This document shows, in pieces, positions 47,448-59,500 of a stretch of 64,000 nucleotides of DNA. The stretch is from Mesaphorura yosii (lineage: Eukaryota > Arthropoda > Collembola > Poduromorpha > Tullbergiidae): contig WIXG01000051.1 in the NCBI GenBank assembly GCA_009869945.1, positions 1 to 64,000 on the forward strand, written 5' to 3'. Made by a program: the position numbers and the translations under genes. Position 1 is the stretch's first letter; every line of letters starts with the position of its first letter. The notes beneath the pieces were generated by a model. That model did not search any database and was not told the DNA's origin. It saw nothing but the letters and a program-made list of their open reading frames with translations.

Positions 47448-47600
47448 TTATTCTAATAATACATAGAAAGTTGTAATTCTGCCAGCGTGCTTGCGCACCA
47501 CAGACATGGCAAGATAGAGTATTACAGAAGTGAGTGCTAGGAACATTAAGCGGTAGCGATACCAGTGCGCTGTGCTGCGTATACTTAAAAGATGCCACGG
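47448..47600 (-). CDS. Possible 3' terminal exon of a small membrane protein
   Basis: Minus-strand exon candidate starting after an acceptor (ccatttcag|ccg) and encoding 50 residues: PWHLLSIRSTAHWYRYRL, then one hydrophobic helix (MFLALTSVILYLAMSVV), a basic RKHAGR and a stop. AATAAA overlaps the stop and another follows (gcaataaac), so this looks like a last exon. It is in phase 0 and could join the donor of the 48223-48339 exon. No family recognised. Confidence 0.3.
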   Translation of the reverse strand, partial: PWHLLSIRSTAHWYRYRLMFLALTSVILYLAMSVVRKHAGRITTFYVLLE

Positions 47601-48071
47601 CTGAAATGGCTGAATTTTCGTACAAACCCTTTTAGTTAAAGCTGAAATGAGATGAAATGCTATATAATTCTGAATAATAATGGTAAAAATGAAAATGCAA
47701 CTGCCACTGTCGCAGATTTTTGTAATGCTTATGCGGGCAGCCGCGCTCTTGGAAAGCAATTAGACAGGAAATGAATTATGAATTTGTATGAAGATGTACG
47801 AATGTATACGTATTTCGATTAGACGGTTAATCTCCATCTTTAGGCCTAGCTCCTAAGCGTCATCTGAGAATACGCAGCGTTCACTTCATTTTGCGTTGTT
47901 TTGTCACTTAGTTCACTTTTACGCCTGTTGAATACTGACTGTTGACACGTAGAGGCTCACGTCTCTTGTTCTAAGACTTGCGACTTGTACTTATATTCAG
48001 TCCACCCTGGTCTATACAAAACCCGAGGTTCCATGTTGAGGACCAAATACCACAACCTGATTCCTTGATTG

Positions 48072-48339
48072 CTACACTGCGTTGGAGCCCGATCTTCCCT
48101 TTTCGGATTGGCAATCACAGTACTTGCAGTTGGGGCCTCGCTCCAACGATCTCCCCTGCGAATGCGTAAACGAAATCTTGAAATGACACGACGGCTTGAA
48201 AACGGAAACGAGGATCACTTACCATTTGTACACAGCAGGAAAAGAATTTATAGATTCCATAGATTATCAGCATAATAATGAACGTGATGCCAACGAAGAG
48301 GGACAGGTAAGCAATGACTTCACTGTAATTGTAAAACAT
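48072..48339 (-). CDS. Putative small single-pass membrane protein, 66 aa
   Basis: Two exons right to left: 48223-48339 and 48072-48155, with a 67-nt intron (atg|gtaagt ... tcgcag|ggg), typical for the window. An acceptor (gtattgcag) just before the ATG suggests a spliced leader. The first exon gives MFYNYSEVIAYLSLF, then a long hydrophobic helix (VGITFIIMLIIYGIY) and KFFSCCVQM. The second gives a Cys-containing tail (PNCKYCDCQSEKGRSG). An alternative last exon at 47448-47600 is in the same phase. No known family. Confidence 0.4.
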
Positions 48340-50076
48340 TTTGCTGCAATACAAATCGAAGTCGGATATCACACCGTGAAAAGGTTGTGGTTGAACTGGA
48401 GTGGAACTGCGACTGAACTGAACTGAATTCGGATGGAAAACAGTTTTCCGATTCTCTTATACGAACTGGAAATGGAATGTCCTTCAATTAACAAAGTTTT
48501 CTCTATTACATTATTGAATAGAAACTCGAGAGCGAGAGAATTCCTGACAGGAGCGAAGTGTATTTGTTCCGAAGAAAAGTCTCTTTCCACTTTCAGCTAC
48601 AGTAAATCAATACAAATTTTCTCACGCTTCAGAGAGTCTTTTGTATTATTTATTATTACAACGATCTTTTATAAAGGAAAGGTTGTAAAAATATGGAAGA
48701 GAATGTGAACGTCTATTCCGTCGTCCTTCTTTTCGTGGAATCGCAACTTGGCTGCTGCTGCTGGAAGCGCGACATGAACTCTCTCCATATTGATTTTTTT
48801 CATTACATCTCCTTTCTCTGCGGAACATCCAAGCCCATTACCTCCGGAAACTTCCAGAGTTGAACTGCCACTACTGCGTTACTAGTGATGTGGTAGAACC
48901 ACGCCAGGAAAGGAAAGCCGCTGTCAGACTCCAACAATGCATCTCTATATCTGTACTACTGCCTTCTACGCTTTGGAGAGGAGACAAGCATTACTACTCT
49001 GGTGTGTCAGCTTTGTTCCAGTTGTGGAGAACTGGATTGTGAGTGTGTACCATCGAGGGGAAAGTGTGCGTGGCGTGGCGTAACGTGCGATAATGATATT
49101 AGTTCAATGACAGCCAAAAAAATAAGCAGGATATCCCCTGGCAGTTCCTGAATTAGGAAAAGAGTTTTTTCCCTGTCAATTCCTTCCAATTCCTAATTTA
49201 GAACTTTACTTCGAGGAATGAAACTCATTCTTAAGCCACAGCCACAGCAAGAAGCCCGTTCATCTACTGCTTGGAACTTTTTCGTGAGTTTCGTCCGAAT
49301 TCACGGGCATGAGGAGAAACGTTTATCAGTTACAAGCTTCTGTGAAATCCTTAATTCCCAATCCCAATGAACGCGAATGTTACGAGTCATTTCTCTTGAG
49401 TTCTCATTGGTTTTAAATGAAGGGAATACGTGAACGCAGTAAGAAAATTGTCGCATCTTAGACCTCACATTGCATTGTTACATTGTTGGCAAGATGAAGT
49501 CAAGAATTCGTGATTATACTATTAGCAGGAGTAGATCACAACAAATAAGCACTGCATTACGACTACAACTTGGGTTGTGGGAAGAAGTGAATGATGAAAT
49601 GAAGAATGTAAAACAAAATATGAAATGCAAGATTAATGAAAAGAAGACAAAAAAATAATCATAACAATAACAAATTATAATTGGATATCTATTTTATTGC
49701 TGCCGCTGCTCTCATTAAAATTTTCTCACTTCGTAATAGTTTGCTTCATTTTGAAAATATTTTAGGATGCTGCATCTTTGAATAGTATGCTGTTCTCTTC
49801 ACGATACAGCCGCGTCGCGTCTTTTGTTTCACCAGCTCACAGATTTTGATTACAAAGAAAATGAAATTTCCCACGCTGTTTCCGATAATTCTCCCATCAG
49901 TGCGTTGGGCTCATAAGAAATTAATGATTTAATAAAGAAAATGCAGATTCTGGTACCAGATTGTGGGAACTCGGCAATAATTGGAGACTGAAAGTCCACC
50001 ACGCAGAAACATTCTTGATCGAAAATTCCATTGTGAACTGTGCGCATTGAATGATCCCGTCATTAGACTTGAGACG
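48340..50076. other. Region between small membrane ORFs
   Basis: Several 60-90 codon frames occur on both strands, without splice signals or motifs that favour any. I see no gene I can support. Confidence 0.4.
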
Positions 50077-50253
50077 TTACGTGGAGAAATGAACCACAAC
50101 TCCACACATCAAAAGTGCTCCAACAAAGGCGATGAACGTGGCAATTGCTGGGTGATCATCGTACATGAAAATGTTGGCGATGATCACGACGACTATTGAC
50201 GCAAAAATCAGAATGAGCAAGTGTTCTGACAAACGTAGAAATTCTTCAAGCAT
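50077..50253 (-). CDS. Putative small two-helix membrane protein, 58 aa
   Basis: Starts MLEEFLRLSEHL and contains two hydrophobic helices, LLILIFASIVVVIIANIFMY and IATFIAFVGALLMCGVVV, joined by a short polar turn (DDHPA). The strong hydrophobic-polar alternation is unlike random frames nearby. A gtaacg donor overlaps the stop, so further exons are possible. It lies downstream of the nAChR gene on the same strand. No family recognised. Confidence 0.3.
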   Translation of the reverse strand: MLEEFLRLSEHLLILIFASIVVVIIANIFMYDDHPAIATFIAFVGALLMCGVVVHFST

Positions 50254-51615
50254 TTTGCCGCTCAATTGCAGGGTCTGACAGAAAGAAGTGGCATGCTCTC
50301 ATTAGACACAATATTAGACTCCACTTTTGGCTCGGTGACTTCACAGTCCTTACCTGCCTTCAATGACCTTAAGCGCCGGTGCCAACTGCCACCGATTGTA
50401 TGGGATCCTAAGTGTACCAAGCAGCCATGTGTTGTGAAATGCTCAAAAAACGAATAATGACGTAATTTCTAAGTCCATAAGATTATTTGTTCGATGAACC
50501 AGCAGCAGCCTCATTCCCATGGTCGTGAAAGGCCTGGACCAATTCTCATAAGCATAATTTATGCCGATTATCATGAAAATTAGCTTACACGTGTGCCTTT
50601 GTGCATGCCTCCAAGGCGAGGCATCAGAATTCAGTTACGTTCAGCCACTTTCGCATATTCGGCGCAGTTTCGAATAAATCAGATCCCGCTGGGTTTGTTT
50701 TACTGGATCCCGGGTTTTGCTATGTATAAATATATTCCATTTTTCTTTCTTTCACCGTACGTCGGCATTCATTCCGGCGTTCCTGCGATCTGTTCAGTCA
50801 CGAAGGCTTGATAAAATCTTGACATGATCATTGAACTTAATCAAGACGAGTACGATAAAGATAAACATTTGAGATTTCTCTAACCTTATCGAGCCGCAGT
50901 GAATTCTGAAAGGCTTCTAGAAATCTGTCGGGACGGACGTATTTATTACGCATTCCACGCATCAACTTGTCATATTGCTACTTGAATTGAAATGTGCGGC
51001 TTGAGATACAAATACTGCAGCATAAAATTAACATATAAATTAAATTCATGAAGAACAAACTTGGTGAGCGTCCCTCTCAAGATGATGACTTGATAGCTGT
51101 TGCTCAATATGGTTGCATGGATTGCAAGATCGTCTTCACAGCCTCACTCATGTGAAAACGTTGAAACATGGCCCATTCAATCAAGCATGTTGCAAAATAA
51201 TCTAATTTCCCCTGAGACGAGTTCTAGCAGTGTCGCGATTGCATTTATTGTCTGTATAAGCATGATGCTTCATCAAATTTAGTGCGCGGCACGACCTTTA
51301 TGCACCAATTTGCAAAACCACCTTCCAAAAATAGCTGAACAACGATCCACGGTTATGCGTAAACTTAGCTTCGCACTTACATGGTGGCGTACAAAGCAAC
51401 TGTTGATTACCACTGTATACTTTGAAGCAAATGTCAAACAAATTCGCTTTCTACACGTGCAAACCTTAATATTGAAATTAAATAACTCACGTTTATTCAC
51501 ACAATTCTATAATAGCTGTATTTAGACAGGTAAAAGACAAGTAAAAACTGAAAAACCTGGGTACAACCGGACTTTGGCTTGAATATAGATTAATGACAAT
51601 TGAGCTCAGATTTTC
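50254..51615. other. 3' flank of the nAChR gene
   Basis: A+T-rich. Short frames on both strands, none supported. Includes the presumed receptor 3' UTR. Confidence 0.4.
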
Positions 51616-53563
51616 TTAGAACGAAGGAAAAAGGACAACGACAAAGATGACGATAAGAATTGAGTAAATGATAGCAAAGAGTCGATCTACAACACTTGCT
51701 AAATAGTTCCAGTCATTCATGACCTTGATGTTATCCTCGTGCACAGACAGCTTTCTCTTCAAGTAATGAACTTCCGACAGCAGGTCTTGAAAATCAGGAT
51801 TCGGAAGCATCGGTGCTGATGGCGGCGCACTCTTCTCCTTTCGAGGCCCCGAATCGAAATTTGTTTGTTCAAAGGTTTCAGCAACTGGAATTAAGTACTT
51901 GCTCTTGCGAGGGCAGCATGTGCAGAGGATGTTAGGAATTCTATCAACGCATATTCTCCTCACGGTCTCAGACATAGGATGGATGCGGTAGTGAAGGAAG
52001 ATGGTAAACATGTTTGCAATGATTGAAGACAACACCAAAGCACATAATCTCACAAAGTATTGTCCTACAAAGCCAAATGAAGTCGAAATCGGCATGAGTC
52101 ATGAGTATAATTGAAACTGAACAGGCAAACGTGCAACTCACTTAATTGGCAGTGAAAGTCGGATGGCAAGACCGATTGAATGTAAACAAGGATCCATATA
52201 TTACATATCATCAAGCCGATTCCTGAGACCAAAAGCGTTTATACACCAAACACCAGAACAATGTCAATTAAGCCGATATTTTGATTACCTATGACAAGCT
52301 TCTGGCCTGACTGAGGCGATAGCACAAAACTCATCAACATCATGAAGCAAATGAGCCCATTTAAGACTCTTGAACAGCAAAGGATGAAGTCACCCTTTCG
52401 TTGAAGGTGTATTGAGAAGATTACTTTGACGTACGGATCACAGCAAGAGTGGCCAAAATACACGGCAGTACGTTTAGCAAAAACACCTTTGAAAAATGGT
52501 CAAACATGTCATACTGCGAAATGTTAAAACTGTAAAACGCTGGTTATAGTGCTCGAACCTACCGATAAGATTCCATTCGTTATTTCCAACATAACTTGAT
52601 ATGTCACCTACACCTTCTTCACTAATTAGTGACAGATTGAGCTACATCGAAACAAAGCATTTTAGTAATTCCAGGTCAATTCATGGTTTGAGTTGTACGT
52701 CATACCTTTCCACTGTCGTATGTCCAGCTGCCGAAGCGGATTTCGCACCTCTGCTCGTCCATTGGATACCACGCAAAATTCATGGTACATGATGTCTTGT
52801 GAACTCCTGGCGGTGCGTAAATGGTGTTTCCATCATTCTTGACCACGACCATGGTTTCATAGTACGTAGTCTCCGTGATGTCCCGTTGGCTGAATCGAGA
52901 CATTTTGAAGCATTTAATCACGAATCACGATCTGACGGCTTGCAATCTAACTTATCTTGACATTACTTTGACTTTGATTAGACATAGGTCTTACCTGTTG
53001 GAAACGTGGATGTCAGGTTGCCAAATGCGATTTATGGGAATCCGTACATCTGTAATGTTGTTGTAGTCGTACGGGTTCCAACGAAGATTCACGTCGTTCC
53101 ATTTCTGAAAATTGTGAAGGGTCAAGTAACCCAAGTTTCAAGTTGAATTTGTTTCCAAGCGTTTATGACTCACCAGGGTCAACCAAAATGTACTGTCAAT
53201 TGTGTGTCCTTTCTCATCCTAGAAACATTGGACAGAAATGTGTGAAGCACAGGTCATGAGTAAAGGATACATGGATATGAGAGTAGAATCTGAACAAACC
53301 ACTTCATTGATGGAAAGCAGGGAAAGTCCAAATTTCACCATTACAGAATCATCATTGTGGGCCACGGGCCTCTCCAGCAAATTGTAATTCTCCAGCAGAT
53401 TGTTCAGCAGTCTCCTCTCATGAGATGTTCCAGTAGTTCCTTAAAATTTCATTACAGGCAATAAGCGGACACTAAAGAACTTCTGCGAGCTGTAATATAC
53501 AGTACCTTTATGGTTCAGCAAGAAGAAAAGAATTGCACTCCAAACAAACTTCCAAACCCACAT
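51616..53563 (-). CDS. Divergent nicotinic acetylcholine receptor alpha-like subunit, 447 aa
   Basis: Cys-loop ligand-gated channel subunit. Nine exons right to left: 53506-53563, 53300-53439, 53174-53218, 52995-53104, 52706-52889, 52563-52641, 52289-52486, 52142-52222, 51616-52064. A signal peptide (MWVWKFVWSAILFFLL) leads to HERRLLNNLLENYNLLERPV. Binding loops: WLTLKWNDVNLRWN (loop D), IWQPDI (loop A), the 13-residue Cys loop CTMNFAWYPMDEQRC, GSWTYD (loop B) and vicinal cysteines HSCCDPY (loop C), which define an alpha type. M1 lacks the conserved Pro, and M2 reads GQKLVIGIGLMICNIWI, not the usual GEKVTL pattern. A short M3-M4 loop precedes M4 (LFAIIYSILIVIFVVVLF). It probably belongs to the divergent arthropod subunit group. 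Confidence 0.9.
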
Positions 53564-56500
53564 TCTATCCTGCTTCCTGCAGTCGTCCGCTTTCTCTTTT
53601 ACACTCATCTTTCACTGGTCTTTACGTTGAGTGACACAACGTTAATAATCAATGGAGCCTTCTGGTGTCAAATTATATTTTAACTTGACACTTTGACTTC
53701 GCTCTTAATCTCTGCCCTGCAATGTTTACATCCTCGTGCGAGCTAGAAGGGCAACAAACTGGCATCCAAACACACACATAAGAAAAAATCGACATTTGGT
53801 CCAGTTTTGGAACTGAATGGAAACATCTGCATCTGCGCAATGTGATTCGTCGCCTTTCCGTGCAGCATATGAATGTAGGACACATGCAACGCCTTGCCAT
53901 TACTTTCTCTCGGTTCCAGCTTTTACTCATTCCACGCAAGCAATCGTCTCAACTCTCTCAGCCTCACTCGTCAGTCTCAGAGGAGCTATTCCAGTCAAGA
54001 TCACTACAAACTGAGATTGAATGGTTTGTCCTAGAAAGTTAGTACGTATGAAATCGGGACAACGCAATGTCCATGTCCAACAGCACAAAATGAATTAAAC
54101 AAATACAAGATATCAGTATCAAGATCTTAGTTCTTATTCTTTCAGTCACATAATTCGTTCCGAATTGTGATGTGTTGCAAAAATTCGTCTCAAAGTACTT
54201 CGCACGCAGACTTATTGCCTATTGAACTACGGAGCTTGCTTCTGCTTTGTTTGGAAAGAATACATATTCTTTTTGCTTGGTATGGGTGTAGCTTCTTCCT
54301 ACACACAAAAATGCAGACAATGAAGAAAATAATTCTTGTGTAACGCGATAGACGACAAAAGAAAATGCAACGGGTCAATGATGGAGACGGTAATGAGAAA
54401 GAAATGAGAACAAAGAGAACTAATTTTAGTGTGAAGAAAAGGTATTAATTATTACAACACTTACAATAATATCTTATAGCAGCTAAGTAATGTTAGTAAT
54501 AACCAGCAGTGGTAACAATGCAACTTACAGTTATCGGGCACAATGGTTTTAATATGAATTGCATTTAGATTTATACTCCTGTGCTCTGTCTCATATCGCC
54601 CCCAACGAAAAGTATTTCTTCATTTTGCAGTTCGCAGTTATTTCAACTTTCAAGTTAATTTCGCCCTGATTGAAAGATTCATGGAAGACTGTGGATTGTT
54701 GAATTAATCATGTGGGCCAAGCTTAAATGACGCTTCAAACTACGAATTCATTTTCACTTCCACCAAAATTGTAAATTGCAATTTTATTATGCAGATTTCA
54801 ACTTGAGCTTGGCTTTGGCAAAATGATTGACCTGGTCGGGTATATCACGCTCCGGCGTGATCATCACATTTATATTTCCGTGCAACTTCTCCAAAATGAG
54901 AATGAGAATAGATCACGACTTTTGTGTTCAGTTTTTGCCTTCATTGCCTCGCTGGTATTATTATGCAAGCTTTTGACGTTCCGTGCACGTGGAAGACGAC
55001 GCACACTAGCCAACACCGTCGCGGCAGTCACGACCGTGAACGTGAACAGGAGAGGAAGGTAAATAACATTCGACTGTGGCTGTTTATGCGATGCTTTAAT
55101 TTCAGATGGATGCAGAGCACTTGAAAAGTGAAAATCATGCCTCCATTAATAATTTGCTTGTCCTCCGCTGCTGAAATCTGTAACAATTCGAATGCAGTCG
55201 TAGAATCTTTGCATTTGTAATTGTAACTCACTTCCAGAGCATTTTTGCGCCGGTTTGGCAGAGATCGTGTGGCCATTGCCATTTGTAAATATGAATCGAA
55301 ATGGTTAATAACTTTTCTGAAATTACGAACTGCAAGTTTTTCACAACGAATGGCTTCCTCACCTTGTTTGGCTTGATTTATGTTATGTTCTTATCGTGAT
55401 TGTGGTTTATGAGATGATGGCGGGGTGGGAATCCACAAATGAGATATTTCTTAAAAATTCAATTAAAATTACTTCAAGTTAATTATGAAGCAGTCAGTTA
55501 AATTGATGGGACTGCACCTTCCCAGCCTCAGTCTCTCACTTCTTGACTTCTTGGGCGAATTCTTTATGATTTATTCATCGTTGTGCTTGGTTTTGGTGCT
55601 TCCTAACTAAACCTTCCATTGAACAAAAACTCGCAAATCATCTACTAGAAAATATTTTATTATAATTAGAAGTCAGCAGGCACGAATTAATTCAAAATTC
55701 AAGTTTTATAAATTTTTGATGGGACTTGCCGGATTGTGAGGCTGAACGTGTGCGTCTCAATGACTGAACCGCACGTACGACTCTCAACAACTCGTGTGAT
55801 TCCTCGGAGGGCTTGAATTTGCTCCAACAATTCATTCTCGGTCGGCAAAATTTGTTAGCTTATCTCATGGCCAATCTACAGCATTGAATTTCATTAACTT
55901 CTGTAATTAAAGTGAAGGTGTAAATTATGAGGACACTGATGCCCTCAGTCAAGCAGATCGTTGATCTCATTGCACATCGCATACTGCGGTTTATAAGCAC
56001 AAATTGGTAGAATACTAATTACGGCACGCCTGACGGAGAAGGAAAGATGCGATCTTGGAAATTGTTCATCACAAATGTTCATCTCTCGCAAGAGTCACGC
56101 CAATCAATGAAATGAGCAGTGCCAATGGCCAGTAATGTTGTAATTGGAATTGCGGAGGTTCAGAATTTGGACTTCATTCTGATTAATCACGAATAAGTCA
56201 ACCTCTTGCTGCAGCGTTCCGCCATCGCATCGCATTTGATTACGGGCTCCGCGATTCAAAAATTAATGCAATCTTCACACCTTGAACAAAAGAATTTTCA
56301 TAAAACAAAACCCTGCTGCAAAATTGCCACAAGAATGACAGGAACGCAAATATGAGCCGCACGCAGTTCGCAACGCCGTGTCACCAATAACCAATTCTGT
56401 GCTGGCGAGGCGGTGCAAAAAATAATTATGAACCAATGATGGTAAGTTATTGACCCTTCAGAAATGCACACCCCCGAAACCACATCCCTCAACAGAGATC

Positions 56501-59500
56501 TCGTACGCTGCTTCACATCTCGCTCTCGCATCTCGTGCTCACTAGCAATGCTTCAACAACCAGCAACTTGTTGCTTCGCTTAGCTTAACTTACCTGTTGC
56601 CTGTCCTTTCTGTTCTCTTACCTGTTCTGCCCTTGCATGCATGAAATTTAGTAGTGATAGTCTTCTAAATTCGTTGTATAGTCGCAAGACTCCTCAAACG
56701 CACGGCACAGATGATGTGAAGTATCGAGGGAAGATCTTCTTTGGGTACATGTCAGTCACGCTTTAGTCTTTACACATTATACTTGCTGTTGTATCAATTA
56801 TCGTTTCCAAAACTTAGTGATTAAATTAGCCAATTCGAGGTGCCGTCCAACACGCTATGCTGAGAAGTGGACAATTTCGAACCATTGTCAAGAATAAAAG
56901 CCAAATCCGCACAAAGTTGATTTCCGCAGAGGTACTTATTTCTTATTTACGTAGGTGAACTTTTTCACGAACTGATACCGGCGTCTTGGGAGGCAAAATG
57001 AGACTTTCTATTATCCATCGCATCGCTTTGGTTGAATTTGTGATCCGTGAAGTTGTGCGATATGAAGTTCATGTCATGATCTGAAGACGCTTTCTGGAGA
57101 CCTAATTCGTTGAATTGCCAATTTCCAAATTCAGGAATTGGCTGCAGGATTTTTTTAAAAAGTGAACTAGAACTGTGACAAAAATTGATCCAAATGTATC
57201 AGTGCGAGACCGCTGGAATGCAGGACGTGATGCAGATGTGCGGGTACGCCATTTACTACCATTTTCTTTTATGTAGCGCGTTTCTAGCAATTACCCAATT
57301 AAATTTAAGACGGAGTCTCTTTTACAATATTCGATCCTTTGAGCCGAGCATTTCTTTAAATGTGGCAGTTCGAAAGCACACGCAGAAAATTATCTCCTGT
57401 TGCGCATTTCGTCGATTCGATCTCGATTGCGTGCGATGCACTTGACATCTCGAGACAAACGTTCATTTATAACTTCAGATAAAAAAGACCATTACCACGG
57501 AGTACGCTCGCTGCACTGAAGTGTAACAATAAGAATTCAAAAGGTGCATTTAAATGTGGCTAGACAATAATAATTCATTTCGAACCCGAGCACCGAGCAT
57601 TTCACATTTTCATTTCACCTTTCGTGCAGTGCTGTGCTGTGGAAAGGTACTCTGAAATTTATCATCTGTCTTCTCGAGAGCTGTCTCCTCTCAATTTTCA
57701 AAGCATCTATCATTTCTGAAACTGTTGAGATAAAAAAGTCATGTTCTGGTCAAAGATAATTTATAGATGACAATAATAATAACAATAATGCTTCATTTGT
57801 CATTCGGCTCCGTTGAGACATGCGATATGAGATAACAACAGAAAGGAAGAAAGGTCCTACCAAGTGCTTTCTACTTTAATCCATTTCCCTTTGGTGGACT
57901 CTTCGTGCTTGCCGCACAGAAATGACATTAGGAGAACGCATTTCAGAAAAAATCCGATTTTGAATTCTTTTCGATGGTTCATTTTTAATGAAGCAACTTT
58001 TCCGGGGTGTTTTTGATTTCGCATGGCAGAAATCGTAATAAATAACTTCACTAATTTAAATAATAATGCAAGTGTAAGAACATTTCTGTATCAGACGCCC
58101 AAAAAATTTCATTGAACTTTAGAAATATTTTCGCATTGCTGCCAACACATTGTTGCAATTTGGCTTGAGGGTATTGGAATTGTTATTATTTTCGTCTAAA
58201 AAGAGATGCGATGATGCAGTTCATGTAAGAACGCATCCATCAGAAAAGTCGTGACGATAAAAACACTGACCGTTTATACTTTGGCGAAGTATTGTGTTCG
58301 GGATTCAGAATATAGCGAATTGTATTCACTTGTATGAAACTAATCCTCGTTCTCGCTCGTCTTCAATGAAAGACAACGGTGTAGCCTCAAATTCTTTTGT
58401 AGTCCATTTTACGAATGCCTAACTCTGCAAGATTTATTTTACGATTATGATTTCAACAATGATGGAATGTGGCATGTGGAATTGAACCGTAGAATTTCGA
58501 TTTAAGCGTACGGAGTAATTACCTCGTGCCGAATTAGACACAGTTCGTACGCACAATTTCATTGTTCTGGGTCCCCATGGACAAATCATGGAAATCTCAA
58601 CGCGAGGGTAGCTGTAGACGGCGAGCTTCTAAATCCGAGTCCGAAAGTCGTCGCGATTGCGATCAAACTGTCCTGAAGCCTGATCGATTGGCAACGCCTG
58701 CGTTGCAATGAGGAAGCGCACGCTTCCATGAATATTGAAGTTGTGTAGTTTGTAAGTGAGTCTTCACCAACTCGCTTTTGCCGAAGCTCAAGGATAATGA
58801 ATTTTCTAGCCGGAGGCAGACGCGGTAGTTGTGCTCCTCGACTAATAATAATAATCTTCGTTACAATTACAAATTATGATGGAGAGAGTGAGAAAAGCAT
58901 CCTCCCCTCTCTAATTATTGTTGGTGCTCAAGACGCACCAACGAAATGGGCTGTTAACTCCCAGGAAAAAGTGCCTTTGCTTCATTTTTCATTACAATTG
59001 GGTAACACGCGACAATTAAAGTTACTCAACGCGCATGTAAACAGAGCCTGTAAGAAAAAAGTTCTTAACTTTACTTTTGCCCACCGAACTGGATCTGAAA
59101 TCGATAACAAATTAATTAATGGTCAGTGCCAACCCGTGGTTATCTGCTCGGTAGCAGCTGGATTTGCGCTTCACCACATATACACTTTAGCACGTAGTTG
59201 GAATCTGCATTCATGTGATTAATAGGAGAAAACAGTATGAGTTGCTCTCACTCGCGACGGACTCCGTTGACCTGCGTAGGTCAAACTAATTGTCCATCAC
59301 GAGAATGCAATTGATAACATTAATCGATTTTCGCTCACCGAAGGGGGTAGACCGTAGTTACAAATTCTATTTAAGTCCTGGCGCAGGCGCGTTCAGATTA
59401 CAGTGCAGTGGCTCTGCTCCTCATTCACAGCGGTACTTGTTCTCAGCTGTCTGCAAATTGAATGGATCCAATTTTCAACAGATCTCAAAACGTCAAGAGT

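Noticed and set aside
55028-55282. Minus-strand frame with a possible 54-nt intron, and an overlapping plus-strand hydrophobic frame at 54823-55062
   Set aside because: The candidate intron keeps the frame open whether or not it is removed, so it gives no evidence; no homology recognised.
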